In this document: positions 47,693 through 57,491 of the stretch, in pieces
Position numbering within the stretch: the first letter of the stretch is position 1
Layout: the number at the start of each line of letters is the position of its first letter
Assembly: GCF_008636115.1 (NCBI RefSeq)
Contig: NZ_QLZD01000020.1
Coordinates: 33,079-97,078 of the forward strand
DNA: 64,000 bases
Source: Candidatus Tokpelaia sp.
GTDB taxonomy: Bacteria > Pseudomonadota > Alphaproteobacteria > Rhizobiales > Rhizobiaceae
Direction of reading: 5' to 3'
The notes under the pieces: model-generated
Database searches by the model: none
The model's input: only the letters and a program-made list of their open reading frames with translations
Told to the model about the DNA's origin: nothing
Position numbers and translations under genes: made by a program

Positions 47693-48211
47693 ATGGGGTT
47701 CTCCTTTGGAGCAAAAACCAGCGCCGCTGCGCGTGGGCGCAATATGCACCCTGTTGATGTGATTGAACAACTGGCAGATGGGCATGGCTGGTCTTTTGAG
47801 CGCATTATGCGCGATGAAATCGCCGCGACAGTGGCGGGCAGTGCGATAGATTATCATATTGCTTTTTCATGGCTGGAAGAGCATGAGACATTGCATTTAT
47901 CCTGCGCTTTTCACATTAATGTGCCGCTTATGCGCGTGGCCGAGCTGGTGCGTCTGTTAGCGCTTATCAATGAAAAACTGCTTTTCGGCCATTTTGATTA
48001 CTGGCAGCAGACAGAGCAGGTTATGTATCGGCAGACCTTGCTGTTAAGCGGCGGTTTGCACCCGACAGATGCGCAAATCAAGACTTTGCTGATGACCGCG
48101 CTGGACGCTTGCGAGGCGCATTATGCTGCTTGCCGCGGCATTGTTGCAACCACGCTTTCGGCCGATGAAGCCCTGCGCCATGCTTTGTTTGAAACTTTGG
48201 GTAATGCGTGA
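47693..48211 (+). CDS. YbjN-domain protein
   Basis: Cytosolic protein of 172 residues with the YbjN fold, related to type III secretion chaperone-like domains; in enterics YbjN affects motility, stress and tRNA-linked phenotypes. Family segments are NMHPVDVIEQLADGHGWSFER, LHLSCAFHINVPLMRVAELVRLLALINEKL with FGHFDYW, and VMYRQTLLLSGG. GAGGTGG lies before the ATG at 47693; an ATG 27 bases upstream is less likely. In relatives it precedes proC, which is not here. Confidence 0.88.
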   Translation: MGFSFGAKTSAAARGRNMHPVDVIEQLADGHGWSFERIMRDEIAATVAGSAIDYHIAFSWLEEHETLHLSCAFHINVPLMRVAELVRLLALINEKLLFGHFDYWQQTEQVMYRQTLLLSGGLHPTDAQIKTLLMTALDACEAHYAACRGIVATTLSADEALRHALFETLGNA

Positions 48212-48312
48212 TAGCCGCCTGGTCAGGCAGCGCCGGTTTTAAGAAAAGCATAGACAGGCTTCTGTCAAAAATGTGAATATTTGGCAGGGATGCAAAGCGG
48301 GGGTGCGGGCTT

Positions 48313-49181
48313 ATGGCCGTTTGTGATGATATTATTTTCTCGGCGGCCAAAGAGGCTGACAAGCATCTGGCAGAAAAATTGCGGGCTGATGTGCTGTATT
48401 ATAACGGGCCGGTCAGTATGCAGTGCTTCTCGTGGTTTCGAGAAACGGTCGAGAAAATGGCTGTCTGTGCCGATAAAAAGCCCGGTATCGCCGTTTTTTT
48501 TAACTACGGGCGGCGGCCAGGCGGAAGCGGCCGAGAAGTTTGTCGATATTTTACGCCATAATTATGGAGAAGTGTATTTTGTTGTGCCGGTTGCCGCTAT
48601 GTCGGCGGGGACAATTTTATGTATGGCGGGGGACAAAATATACATGGATTACTCATCTTCTCTAGGGCCGATTGATCCGCAAATTCCTGATAAAGAAGGA
48701 AAAGATATATTCCGGCGTTTGGTTATCTGGCAAAAATTGATGAGCTGATTGCGAAAGCCAATAAAGGAAACTTGACGGCGCCGGAGTTCCAATGGCTTTT
48801 GCAGCAGGATTTGGGCTTTTTATCTTTCTGCGAGGAAGGGCGGGCTTTGGCTGTTGATTTGTTAAAGGAATGGCTGGTCAAGTATAAATTCAGAAATTGG
48901 CTGTGTCATAGGACACATAATGGGGGGAAGCTGTGTCTGAGGCAGAAAGGCAGCAAAGGACAGAGGAAATTGCAACTTTATTGTCCGATCATGCCCATTG
49001 ACATTCACACGAGCGCATGATTGGGCTGAATATTTTGAGAGATGAATGCCGTCTGAAAATAGATGATTACGGCGCTGACAGGGAACTGCAAGGCTATATA
49101 CGCCGTTATAATGATAACTTGTCAGATTATGTCGCGAGAATACAAGCTTCGGCCTTTATTTATGCCGTAAAAGCTGCTTGA
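48313..49181 (+). pseudogene. SDH-type Clp-fold serine proteinase, broken
   Basis: Remnant of a serine dehydrogenase proteinase (SDH, ClpP/crotonase fold). Three frames must be joined: MAVCDDIIFSAAKEADKHLA to about 48500, then LTTGGGQAEAAEKF with the serine region VPVAAMSAGTILCMAGD and SSLGPIDPQI, then from about 48710 YIPAFGYLAKIDELI to KYKFRNW, and from about 48930 AERQQRTEEIATLLSDHAH to the end. That makes three frameshifts. There is also a TGA at 48999-49001 where relatives have Trp (HWHSH). The many lesions make a sequencing error unlikely, so the gene is dead. The catalytic Ser is still readable. Confidence 0.88.
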
Positions 49182-49196
49182 AACAGGAGAAAACAG

Positions 49197-49400
49197 ATGA
49201 GCATTGTCGAGAAAATTGCAGCTTTGCGTCATGATGATCGTCTGGAGAAGGTGCGCAAACAGGCGGAAGAGCTGGGGCAGCTGGTTGAAAAACAGAGCGG
49301 CGTTAAATTTAGCCCGCGGGCCGAATATGAGGGCTATGATATTTCCAGGAAATTTATGCCGGTAGAGCGGCTAAACTCTTTCAGAACATGTTTAAAGTGA
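49197..49400 (+). CDS. small hypothetical protein after SDH remnant
   Basis: A 67-residue charged helical protein, MSIVEKIAALRHDDRLEKVR at the start, not recognised. CAGGAG lies nine bases before the ATG, a good site. It begins 15 bases after the stop of the SDH pseudogene and was probably its operon partner. It seems intact while the partner is destroyed. Confidence 0.5.
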   Translation: MSIVEKIAALRHDDRLEKVRKQAEELGQLVEKQSGVKFSPRAEYEGYDISRKFMPVERLNSFRTCLK

Positions 49401-49764
49401 AATTATTGTTTTGCTATTATTGCGGCGGAAGATTTCCCCCGGGCAGGCAAGCCGCCGGGTTCGCTTTTTCTATGAGCCGAAAAACCGATAGAGCCTGTTG
49501 CCCGCCGTTTGAACCGGCACAGAAATTACGGCGCGCCGGCCGCCGGGCTAGCTTTCACCAGGCGTAACATCGCCACTATCGCTGCGGGCTGTCTTTGAGG
49601 CGGCAAAACCGGCAAGGTTTTGCGACAGGCGAAAAACAACATAAATTCCATTGCGCACTTAATAATAACGCTTATTGCTCTGCCTTTAATTTAAAAGCGG
49701 TGGCGGACGGCCTGCCCGCTCGCGTTTGGTGGCGCTTCCAGCCCCTTAAATAAGCACCTCACTC
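49401..49764. other. spacer holding a kinase 3'-end fragment
   Basis: No intact gene in 364 bases. The segment 49520-49620 is a diverged copy of the end of the sensor kinase gene to its right (see next entry). Confidence 0.5.
49520..49620 (-). pseudogene. detached fragment of a histidine kinase 3' end
   Basis: Read leftward it gives TARSDSGDVTPGES, a TAG, then PGGRRAVISVPV. The intact kinase ends in IARSHGGDVTLGES and PQGGLRAIIEVPI. About 15 of 27 residues agree, and the DNA is similar over about 75 bases. It is a relic of a related kinase gene end. Confidence 0.75.
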
Positions 49765-51108
49765 TTATATTGGCACTTCAATAATGGCGCGCAGGCCGCC
49801 TTGCGGGCTTTCACCAAGCGTAACATCGCCGCCATGGCTGCGGGCAATATCGCGGGCAATAGAAAGACCAAGCCCGGTGCCGCCGGAATCCTGATTGCGC
49901 GCCGAATCCAGCCTAAAAAACGGCTTGAACACTTCCTCGCGCATGGCGGCGGCAATGCCGGGGCCGTCATCATCAATTTCAATATGCAGGTTTTCGTGTG
50001 AGCGGCGCACAGATATATGCACATTTTTGGCATAGCGAAAAGCATTGGAAACCAGATTGGCAACCAGGCGGGCAAAAGCGCGCGGCCGCACTTCTATTAC
50101 TGCCGGGCCTTGCAGTGAAGAGGTAAAACCGCGCCGGCGCAAATGCGCCTCCTCAGTGAATTTATCCATAAGCGGTTTTAAATCCAGCCGGCCGACATCT
50201 TCAGTGCCCTCACCGCGGGCAAAGGCCAGATAATCTTCCAGCATATGCTGCATATCGTTAATATCCTGCTCCAGCGCTTCTGTCTCAAAATTTTCGCCGG
50301 AAAGCGCCAGTTGCAGCTTGAAACGGGTCAAAATCGTGCGCAAATCATGACTGACACCGGAAAGCATGGTGGTGCGCTGCTCTATTTGCCGCTCTATCCG
50401 CTGGCGCATGCGCAAAAAGGCCAGGCCGGCGCGGCGCACTTCATCAGCTCCGCGGGGCGAAAAGCCTTTCGGCAGCGGGCGGCCTTTGCCAAAACTTTCC
50501 GCCGCCTGTGCCAGTTGCTGTATTGGCGTAATCTGATTCTTCAAAAAGAAAATGGCGATAATCAGCAGCACCAGTGCCGTGCCCACCATCCAACCCAGAA
50601 AAATGCCGGTATTGGAAGCATAAGTCTGGCTGCGCGTGGCAAAAACGCGCAAGACCTTGTCACCCAGATTGATGCGAATTTCCACCAGATCGGAATCACC
50701 GACCGTATCTATCCAGAATGGACGGTGAATTTGCTTGGTGATTTCCTCGCTCAAAAAATAATCGAGAATGGCAAAAAACGGCTTTGGCCCGGTTTGCGGC
50801 AATTCTGCCGGCGGCAGGATAGAAATATTCAGCCCCATGCGCTCACGCGCTATGCGGATAATCGTATTATATTCATCATTTTGCGGATAAGTTTCAATAA
50901 TATCAATAATGGCGGCAATATCGTGCACGACGGCCATAGAAAGCCTCTCGGTCACCATTTGCCAGTGGCGCTCCATAAACACATAGGCAATGACAGATTG
51001 CAGCAAAACCATTGGCGCGATAATAATAATAAGCGCGCGCGCATAAAGCCGTTTTGGCCAATGCCGCGATAAATAGGCACCCGGTTTTTTGATCAATGAT
51101 TTTATCAT
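49765..51108 (-). CDS. EnvZ-like sensor histidine kinase
   Basis: Membrane sensor of a two-component system, 447 residues. Membrane segment 1 is at about 27-47 and segment 2 at about 168-188, with a periplasmic sensor domain of about 120 residues between. A HAMP linker follows. The phospho-acceptor His lies in MLSGVSHDLRTILTRFKLQL near 250, the N box is NLVSNAFRYAKN, and the G boxes are DDGPGIAAAMREEVFKPF and GTGLGLSIARD. The periplasmic domain contains YFLSEEITKQIHRPFWIDT, as in EnvZ-type kinases. It follows the response regulator gene by 71 bases on the same strand. Confidence 0.93.
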   Translation of the reverse strand: MIKSLIKKPGAYLSRHWPKRLYARALIIIIAPMVLLQSVIAYVFMERHWQMVTERLSMAVVHDIAAIIDIIETYPQNDEYNTIIRIARERMGLNISILPPAELPQTGPKPFFAILDYFLSEEITKQIHRPFWIDTVGDSDLVEIRINLGDKVLRVFATRSQTYASNTGIFLGWMVGTALVLLIIAIFFLKNQITPIQQLAQAAESFGKGRPLPKGFSPRGADEVRRAGLAFLRMRQRIERQIEQRTTMLSGVSHDLRTILTRFKLQLALSGENFETEALEQDINDMQHMLEDYLAFARGEGTEDVGRLDLKPLMDKFTEEAHLRRRGFTSSLQGPAVIEVRPRAFARLVANLVSNAFRYAKNVHISVRRSHENLHIEIDDDGPGIAAAMREEVFKPFFRLDSARNQDSGGTGLGLSIARDIARSHGGDVTLGESPQGGLRAIIEVPI

Positions 51109-51179
51109 ATTTGTCTCAGCGGTTTTATTGCCCTTATCGGACGGGCCGGGCGGATACGGGCTTTGCCTGAATCCGGGCT

Positions 51180-51953
51180 TTATTCGCCAATAAGTTTATA
51201 GCCAATACCGCGCACGGTTTGCAGCCAGAGCGGGTTGGCCGGGTCGTCCTCTATTTTGCGGCGCAAACGATTTATCTGCACATCAATGGTGCGTTCGCCT
51301 ATTTCGCCTGTTTCTCCCGCCAAAGCCTGCCGGGGCACGGTTTCGCCCAGATTTTCGGCAAAAACGGCCATAATTTCCTGCTCTTTATCGGTGAGATGCA
51401 CAATTTCCCCCGCTTTTTTCAGCTCACGCCGCGGGATAAAAAACAGATAAGGGCCAAAAGTGATTTGCTCAATTTTGGCTTCGCCCGGTGCATTGCCGCG
51501 GCGCAAAACCGCATTGACGCGCAGCAACAGCTCGCGCGGGTCAAAAGGCTTGGGCAGATAATCATCTACCCCTGCTTCCAGCCCGTCAATGCGGTTTTCC
51601 GTTTCCGATAAAGCAGTGAGCATTAAAATCGGCACCTGATTGCTCTCGCGCAGTGAACGGGTAAGTGACAGGCCGTTTTCCCCCGGCATCATGACATCAA
51701 TAATCAGCAGATCGAACCCAATACCGGCAAGAAAATGCCGGGCCTCGGCGGCATTGGCAGCCATGGTTACACGAAAATCATTTTTGCGCAAAAATTGTGA
51801 TAACAGGCGGCGAATACGCGTATCATCATCAATGACCAAAAGATGCGGCGCGTCATCGGAAACAGGTTGTAAATCTGTTTTACAGGCCGCTGCTTTGGCG
51901 GCAGCGGCAGCGGCAGGAGCAGCGGGATTTCTCTGGCGGTGTTTCTCTGGCAT
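51180..51953 (-). CDS. OmpR-family response regulator
   Basis: DNA-binding partner of the kinase at 49765-51108. In this 257-residue protein, an unusual Ala-rich N-terminus of about 40 residues (PAAPAAAAAAKAAACKTD) comes before the receiver domain, which begins PHLLVIDDDTRIRRLLSQFL. The phospho-acceptor Asp is in LLIIDVMMPGENGLSL, and the conserved Thr and Lys lie in MLTALSE and DYLPKPFDPREL. The winged-helix effector domain ends in GERTIDVQINRLRRKIEDDP and TVRGIGYKL. The start at 51953 was chosen by domain position. The regulon is not predictable from the sequence. Confidence 0.93.
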   Translation of the reverse strand: MPEKHRQRNPAAPAAAAAAKAAACKTDLQPVSDDAPHLLVIDDDTRIRRLLSQFLRKNDFRVTMAANAAEARHFLAGIGFDLLIIDVMMPGENGLSLTRSLRESNQVPILMLTALSETENRIDGLEAGVDDYLPKPFDPRELLLRVNAVLRRGNAPGEAKIEQITFGPYLFFIPRRELKKAGEIVHLTDKEQEIMAVFAENLGETVPRQALAGETGEIGERTIDVQINRLRRKIEDDPANPLWLQTVRGIGYKLIGE

Positions 51954-52213
51954 AATTTGAATCCGATATTTTTCGGTGTTGAAAATTGCGGCGCAGCTTA
52001 AGCAGCAGAGGATAAAGACTTGCGCGGTATATTTGCCGTTTAAACCCATTATAAGTTATAGGGCGATAAATTTTAGCTAAAAACAACAAATAGAGCGAAA
52101 TTATTTCCCGTGAATTAGATAAAACTATGTCTCCTGCCGTAAAATAAGCGTTTTTGCCTGTTTTGGCAGAGAGCAAAACAAATACTGGAAATAACAGAAA
52201 GTGAGTCTCAATC

Positions 52214-52870
52214 ATGGCGGCATCGAGTTCTTTACAGGCGGTTCTTATCCCCGTATCGCCCTTTCGGCAAAATTGCACTTTGCTGTTTGATAAAGCAGAT
52301 AAAAAGGGCGTGCTTATTGATCCGGGGGCAGAATTACCGCGTATTTTAGCTGCTATTGCCGAGCATAAGCTAAAAATTGAGGCTATTTGGCTGACACATG
52401 GCCATATTGATCATGCCGCTTCAGCTATGGAGGCTGCCAAAGCGCTGGGGGTAAAAATTTATGGCCCGCAAAAAGCCGATAAGCCGCTGCTTGACAGCCT
52501 GGTTGAAACTGCTGCCGGCTATCAATGGCAGGATAAAGTGCAAAACTGCACTCCTGATTATTGGCTGGAAGAAGGCGATAAAGCAAGCTGCGGCGGCCGT
52601 GAATTCATTGTGCTGCATACACCCGGCCATTCTCCGGGGCATATTGTCTATTTTTGTGCTGCTCTCCGACTGGCAATAGTCGGTGATGTTCTGTTTCGCG
52701 GGACTGTTGGGCGGACAGACCTTCCCACCGGCAATCATGATGATTTAATGCGCTCACTGCGAGAGAAAATTCTGCCTTTGGGCGATGAGGTAGTCTTTAT
52801 CTGCGGGCATGGGCGCGGCAGCACTATTGGCCATGAAAAACAGAGCAATCCTTTTTTGCAGAATCTGTAG
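52214..52870 (+). CDS. metallo-beta-lactamase-fold hydrolase (GloB/YcbL-like)
   Basis: Probable zinc hydrolase of the glyoxalase II-like branch, 218 residues. The metal-binding motif is IWLTHGHIDHAASAMEAAKAL near residues 58-78. Further ligands are the His in LHTPGHSPGHIVYF, the Asp in AIVGDVLFRGTVGRTDLP and the His in FICGHGRGSTIGHEK. The absence of the C-terminal HAGH domain fits the short YcbL type. It is divergent from the response regulator gene. The substrate is unknown; thioesters of glutathione are a reasonable guess. Confidence 0.9.
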   Translation: MAASSSLQAVLIPVSPFRQNCTLLFDKADKKGVLIDPGAELPRILAAIAEHKLKIEAIWLTHGHIDHAASAMEAAKALGVKIYGPQKADKPLLDSLVETAAGYQWQDKVQNCTPDYWLEEGDKASCGGREFIVLHTPGHSPGHIVYFCAALRLAIVGDVLFRGTVGRTDLPTGNHDDLMRSLREKILPLGDEVVFICGHGRGSTIGHEKQSNPFLQNL

Positions 52871-53687
52871 ATCAGGATAAAGCGCGCCGGTGCTGCCGCA
52901 AAATCGTGGTCGGCCGGGCGTATAAGGCTACAACTTCAAGGCAAAGCAGCTTTGCCGGGCTTCAAGAGCTGAGCGCCAGCCGGGGCTTGCGGCTGTTGGC
53001 GGCCAAAATGAGAGCGGCTAAACACATAACGCCTATCGGCCAAATAAGGCGGCTGTAGCCTGTCAGGCGGTTTTGCAACTTTTGCCACGAGGTTCCGGAA
53101 TCTTTCTGCCGGCAAAATCAAGCTTTTGAAGCATAAGTCAAAGAGCCTGCAAAAGCGCTTTGAAAGGGGCAGAATAATCCGCTTCTTTATTATCCGCGCC
53201 CCAGCCAGTTAAATTTGGTCGCACGAAGCAGCTTATAAAAAATTATCCCCAAAGCGAAATGGAACATAGCTTAATATAATAAAAACTGCTTCAAAGGCGG
53301 GTTACCGGGCTTTCAAAGCCTTTTCAAAGGTGATGAGGGTAATTTCAAAGCCTTTTTGAAGGTTTGCGCAGCATACGGCCGATTTTCACCAAACTGCGCC
53401 TGTCTGGCGAAAATTCCTGTCAAAATCTTTTTGCTACCCTTCACCAATTTCCTTATTAACAACTCTCTTCAATCCCCCAATATTACTGCCATATCTCGCT
53501 TAAAATCACCTAATCCCGCTATTTCCAATACTTCGTGTCAAATAAAAGCGGCGCAAACGCTGCGGCAAAGCGGAGTGGCTATAAAGCGCAGGTGCGTATT
53601 GTTTGGAAGAAAGGCCTGAAGGTTTATATAGAGGGTAGAGTAGCAAAACGAGCCTGAGGCGTCAGAGGCGCTCATAAGCTCAGTATA
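52871..53687. other. 817-base region without a gene
   Basis: No supported gene. Short repeats of TTTCAAAGCCTTTT type occur at about 53310-53360, including a hairpin near 53345. The sequence may be a decayed accessory segment, given the pseudogene to its right. Confidence 0.5.
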
Positions 53688-54194
53688 TCAGTCTTGTTTT
53701 TGCTGTTCAGCCCGAACCGGGATAAATTTGGCGATAACCCCCATTACCGCCAGTGTCAGCAGAGCAATAGCAACGGCATCATGGCCTTGCACAGTGCAAT
53801 AAACAACAGCAGCAATATCCATTATCAAAGCGCAAAAACCCAGAGCAAGCCCGCAATTTTCAAAGCGGATATTATGCTGAATGATTTTATATTTATTGGT
53901 ATTATTGCAGCGATTATTACTTTCCGCCATGCCCAGAATGCGCTCGGCAGAGCCGGGGCATATTTCTTCCTACGCGCATACCTCCGCAGCAGGGGGCAAA
54001 GGGCCGCGATACATTTGCATCTCAGCGGCAATTTGTATCATTTGCTGTTCGGCAACCGGATTATCCGCGCCGAACAGCGCTTCACGCACGGACTCACTTG
54101 CCTGAACGGGCTTTTTGTGCGCTTCTCTTGCCGCTATAGTGTGTTTTGTGTAAATATTCCGCAGCGTTGGCGGCGTGTTTTTGCCGGTCAACAT
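53688..54194 (-). pseudogene. DUF2335-like membrane protein with internal stop
   Basis: The frame starts at 54194 after a strong ribosome site (GAGGGAGG). It reads to MYRGPLPPAAEVCA, meets a TAG at 53970-53972, and continues in the same frame with EEICPGSAERILGMAESNN. Two hydrophobic segments follow, GLALGFCALIMDIAAVVYC and AIALLTLAVMGVIAKFIPV. The GPLPPP...YEEI.PG.AERI pattern and two C-terminal membrane helices are those of DUF2335 proteins, and the stop replaces the tyrosine of YEEI. One base change would restore a protein of 168 residues. It is probably a recent pseudogene; readthrough is not supported by anything seen. Confidence 0.75.
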
Positions 54195-54357
54195 AGCCTC
54201 CCTCTACACCCATGGCCGCAGCCATAGAACGCCCTACCTGCGCCCACGCATCTTCCAGCCGGACAGGATCAGGGAAATGCAGCCGTGACGGCGTAAAAAT
54301 ATTTGTGGGGGAAGCAAAACCGCGCCAGAAACCTTTTTTAAAGGGTACAGAAAGCAT
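54094..54357 (-). CDS. small hypothetical protein overlapping DUF2335 gene
   Basis: An 87-residue protein not recognised, starting MLSVPFKKGFWRGFASPTNI. GGAGG lies six bases before the ATG, a very good site. The last 34 codons overlap the start of the DUF2335 gene in another frame, an unusually long overlap of about 100 bases. This suggests either strong coupling or that one of the two has an altered end. The N-terminal half, with the motif RLHFPDPVRLEDAWAQVGRS, looks coding; the Lys/Arg-rich end may be a run-on. Confidence 0.5.
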   Translation of the reverse strand: MLSVPFKKGFWRGFASPTNIFTPSRLHFPDPVRLEDAWAQVGRSMAAAMGVEGGYVDRQKHAANAAEYLHKTHYSGKRSAQKARSGK

Positions 54358-54553
54358 TTTTTCCTCCGTGTTACAGCATATGGCAGGCAATATAATACCG
54401 CCCACTATGCCGCGCTTCGTTTACATATACATTGTGACAAAACCTTGTCAATTATAATATTACTGTTTTACCGCGGCCAAGCGAGCCGCATAAGGAAGCA
54501 GGGGAACAGAACCCGCGCCGGCTTAGCCGGAACGGAGAACAGGCTTTATAACT

Positions 54554-55861
54554 TTAGCCGCCGGCTTTGGAAACCGGCAGGGAAATAATGCGGTCGGCGC
54601 GCGGTTTCGCGGCGGCCATTTGTATGTCCGGCTTCCCGCTGCTTTGCGGCGCCCCGGCAAAAGGAATACCCAGAGCCTGCCATACTTCCACCAGCGCTGT
54701 TTTCAAGGTTTCAATCAGTGCATCAGTGTGGAACGGTGTCGGCGTAATGCGCAGCCGCTCTGTGCCGCGCGGCACAGTGGGGTAATTTATCGGCTGAATA
54801 TAAATATTATGTTTTTCCAGCAGCCGGTCAGTAGCGCGCTTGCATAAATCCGGATCCCCCACCAGAACCGGCACAATATGCGTTGCTGTTGTCAGAACCG
54901 GCAGGCCGGCCGCCGTCAGAACAGCTTTTGTCTGCTGCGCCTGCCTCTGCTGCGCCGCCCGCTCATTTTGCGATGTTTTTAAATGGCTAATGGCTGCGCG
55001 CGCCGCACTGGCAACAGCCGGCGGCAAAGCCGTGGTGAAAATAAAACCCGGCGCATAAGAGCGCACAGCATCAATCAGCGCCTGTGTGCCGGTAATATAG
55101 CCGCCCAGCGCGCCATAGGCCTTGGCCAAAGTGCCCTGAATAATATTCATGCGGTTTGCCAGCCCTTCGCGATCGGTAATGCCGCCGCCGCGTGCGCCAT
55201 ACATACCGACAGCGTGCACTTCATCTATATAGGTCAGGGCATTATATTTATCGGCCAGATCGGCAATGGCTTCAACCGGCGCAATATCGCCGTCCATGGA
55301 ATAGACAGATTCAAAAATAATCAGCTTGGCGCGCTCTTTCCCCGCGCTAGCCAGCAGGCTTTCCAAATGCCGCATATCATTATGACGGAAAATTTTCTTC
55401 TCCGCGCCGGAATGACGCACACCCTCAATCATTGAAGCATGATTAAGCTCATCGGATAAAATCAGGCAATCAGGCAACAGCCTGGCAATAGTGGAAATAG
55501 CCGCTTCATTGGCAACAAAGCCGGAGGTAAAAACAAGCCCCGCCTCTTTACCGTGCAAATCGGCCAGCTCATGCTCCAGCTCCACCAGATAATGATTCGT
55601 GCCGGAAATATTGCGCGTGCCGCCGGCCCCGGCACCTGAGCCTGTGACTGCCCGGCAGGCCGCCTCAATCACTTTTTCATGCTGCCCCATACCCAGATAA
55701 TCATTGGAGCACCAGATAGTAACATTATGCGCTTTGCCGCCATGGCGCCGGATAGCGTGGGGAAAGGCACCGACAATACGCTCCAGATCGGCAAAAACGC
55801 GGTAGCGTTTTTCATTATGCAGGCTGGCCACGGCTTCCTGAAAAAAATCTTCATAGTTCAT
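54554..55861 (-). CDS. hemA: 5-aminolevulinate synthase
   Basis: PLP enzyme that condenses glycine and succinyl-CoA, the first step of haem synthesis in alphaproteobacteria (C4 route). The 435-residue protein has the glycine-binding [18 protein letters not shown], then [33 protein letters not shown] carries the PLP-contacting Asp and His. The PLP lysine is in [19 protein letters not shown] near residue 248. AGGAG lies before the ATG at 55861. The C-terminus carries about 30 extra residues. A polysaccharide deacetylase gene lies 100 bases upstream. Confidence 0.96.
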   Translation of the reverse strand: MNYEDFFQEAVASLHNEKRYRVFADLERIVGAFPHAIRRHGGKAHNVTIWCSNDYLGMGQHEKVIEAACRAVTGSGAGAGGTRNISGTNHYLVELEHELADLHGKEAGLVFTSGFVANEAAISTIARLLPDCLILSDELNHASMIEGVRHSGAEKKIFRHNDMRHLESLLASAGKERAKLIIFESVYSMDGDIAPVEAIADLADKYNALTYIDEVHAVGMYGARGGGITDREGLANRMNIIQGTLAKAYGALGGYITGTQALIDAVRSYAPGFIFTTALPPAVASAARAAISHLKTSQNERAAQQRQAQQTKAVLTAAGLPVLTTATHIVPVLVGDPDLCKRATDRLLEKHNIYIQPINYPTVPRGTERLRITPTPFHTDALIETLKTALVEVWQALGIPFAGAPQSSGKPDIQMAAAKPRADRIISLPVSKAGG

Positions 55862-55962
55862 TTTATACTCCTGCGGCGATATTGCAATAAAAACCGGCGG
55901 CAAACAAGAGAAAGCAGGCAGATTTTGTATTTTATAGGCGTATAGGCCTGAAACAGCGCCGG

Positions 55963-56670
55963 TCACCCCTTTTTACGAAACAGGCATTTCAGCAGAAATT
56001 GCATTAAACTGTCATTGCGGCGGATAGAATGGCGCGGCAAAGCCAATATATCGTCCGTTACCCCCGCTTGCCCGCGTGTGGTGGTAACCGCATAATTATA
56101 GCCGGCTTCGCGCACAAAATTGCGCATAAGCGGATTTTCTTCCCCATAGGGATAGGCAAAAGACAGCAAGGGGAAGCCGAAAATTTCTTCCAGCCGCTGT
56201 TTGGAGTCAATAATTTCCTTTTGTGCCTCAACCGGCGGCAATGCCGGCAAATGCGGGTGAGTGAGGGTGTGCCCGCCCGCCTCATGCCCGCGCGCCGCCC
56301 AGTCGCGCATTTCTGCTGCGCCCATCAGCCTTGCTGTTTTGCGCGGCGGTCTATCCCAGTCATTGCCGCCGCCAATATAGCCGGCAACAAAAAAACAGGT
56401 GGCGGTAAAGCCAAGCCTGTCCAGCACCGGCATGGCCTGTTGATAAACCGACATGGCACCGTCATCAAAGGTGATAACGGCAATTTTTCCCTTTTTCTCT
56501 CCCTTTATATAAGGAATAGCCTGGCGCAGCGACAGACCCTGAAAGCCCAGCGCTTTCAACACTTTCATCTGGCCGGCAAAGCGCGCCGGCTTTACCCATA
56601 TGCTGCGCGCCGGCGTGCCGCGTTTGGGTGCTTCATCAATATGGTGATAGAGTAGAATCGGAACAGACAT
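55963..56670 (-). CDS. polysaccharide deacetylase
   Basis: NodB-type carbohydrate esterase of 235 residues. The catalytic and metal-binding motifs are ILLYHHIDE at the N-terminus, [17 protein letters not shown] near 70 and the metal HxxxH in [12 protein letters not shown] near 130-141. [17 protein letters not shown] follows. No signal peptide is present, so it may act in the cytosol on a glycan intermediate. It lies downstream of GT25 and Stealth genes on the same strand, which suggests a role in surface-glycan assembly. Confidence 0.9.
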   Translation of the reverse strand: MSVPILLYHHIDEAPKRGTPARSIWVKPARFAGQMKVLKALGFQGLSLRQAIPYIKGEKKGKIAVITFDDGAMSVYQQAMPVLDRLGFTATCFFVAGYIGGGNDWDRPPRKTARLMGAAEMRDWAARGHEAGGHTLTHPHLPALPPVEAQKEIIDSKQRLEEIFGFPLLSFAYPYGEENPLMRNFVREAGYNYAVTTTRGQAGVTDDILALPRHSIRRNDSLMQFLLKCLFRKKG

Positions 56671-56705
56671 GCCGGTTTCCCCGTCAAGGTTATAAGAGTG
56701 TAAAT

Positions 56706-57491
56706 TCAGGTTTTCAGGTGAGAGAGCAGAGCAATTTGCGCCCGGTACAGCGGGCGCAACAGCTCATGCCGCAATTTTTGCCCGATAGTGCGCTTTTGTG
56801 TCAGGGTAGAGCCGCCGATTTTAGCCGATATTTCGGCAATGCCGCCGGGGCGCAATGCTGCCGGGTGTATTTTTGTAACCCAGAACATTTGCAAAAACAC
56901 ATCAAGCGGCCGGTCGAAATGCCGTGTCTCCGCCAGCAGTTTTTCTGCTGCTTTCCGGCTCAGCATATAAGAAACAGCCCCAAGTCCGACAGGCGCCGGG
57001 CTTATCAGCTCTGTTTGCCCCTGTTGCGCGATCAGGCGGCCGCTTTCCCGGTCGCGATGGGGAAAGCGGATAAGCCCGCAAGCCTGAATATGCGCCGCTG
57101 CCAGCGCCAGCGCCTCGGCAAAATTTTCCCGCGGCTGCATATCATCTTCGGTAATCAGGGCGGCCGCGCAGCCCCGCTCCAGCATGGTCTGCCAGGCCAG
57201 GCGATGGGAGAGAAAACAGGCAATTTCTGCCGGTTTTAGAGCAAAAGGATAAAAGGGAAGAAAGATTTTGCGCCGGTAAACAGCCTCACTCTGCGCTTGT
57301 GGCATCTGCTCGGCATCGATAGCCGGCAGCACTTCTGCCCCGGTAAAAAGCACCTGCTGCGCCACCAGGCGTTGCAGGCTGTCAACATTTTCCTGCCGCG
57401 CAGCGGCGCGGCCAAGATGCAGGATAAAGGCCGGTAATTTAGCGGAAGCAGCCGCCCGCCCGGCCTGGCTTTTATCTGGGCACTCATTCAT
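56706..57491 (-). CDS. family 25 glycosyltransferase
   Basis: LPS/LOS-type sugar transferase, probably adding galactose, 261 residues. It starts with the family strand AFILHLGRAAARQENVDSL, and KPAEIACFLSHRLAWQTMLE is followed by the catalytic metal motif AALITEDDMQPRENF near residue 110. [16 protein letters not shown] is the later signature, with RPLDVFLQ. The ATG at 57491 has GGAGGAAG upstream and lies inside the last codons of the Stealth gene (eight-base overlap), so both are translated from one message. Confidence 0.9.
   Translation of the reverse strand: MNECPDKSQAGRAAASAKLPAFILHLGRAAARQENVDSLQRLVAQQVLFTGAEVLPAIDAEQMPQAQSEAVYRRKIFLPFYPFALKPAEIACFLSHRLAWQTMLERGCAAALITEDDMQPRENFAEALALAAAHIQACGLIRFPHRDRESGRLIAQQGQTELISPAPVGLGAVSYMLSRKAAEKLLAETRHFDRPLDVFLQMFWVTKIHPAALRPGGIAEISAKIGGSTLTQKRTIGQKLRHELLRPLYRAQIALLSHLKT

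Noticed and set aside
52871..53687. Transposase or other gene remnant
   Set aside because: Short frames here have frequent stops and no recognisable segments in either direction.
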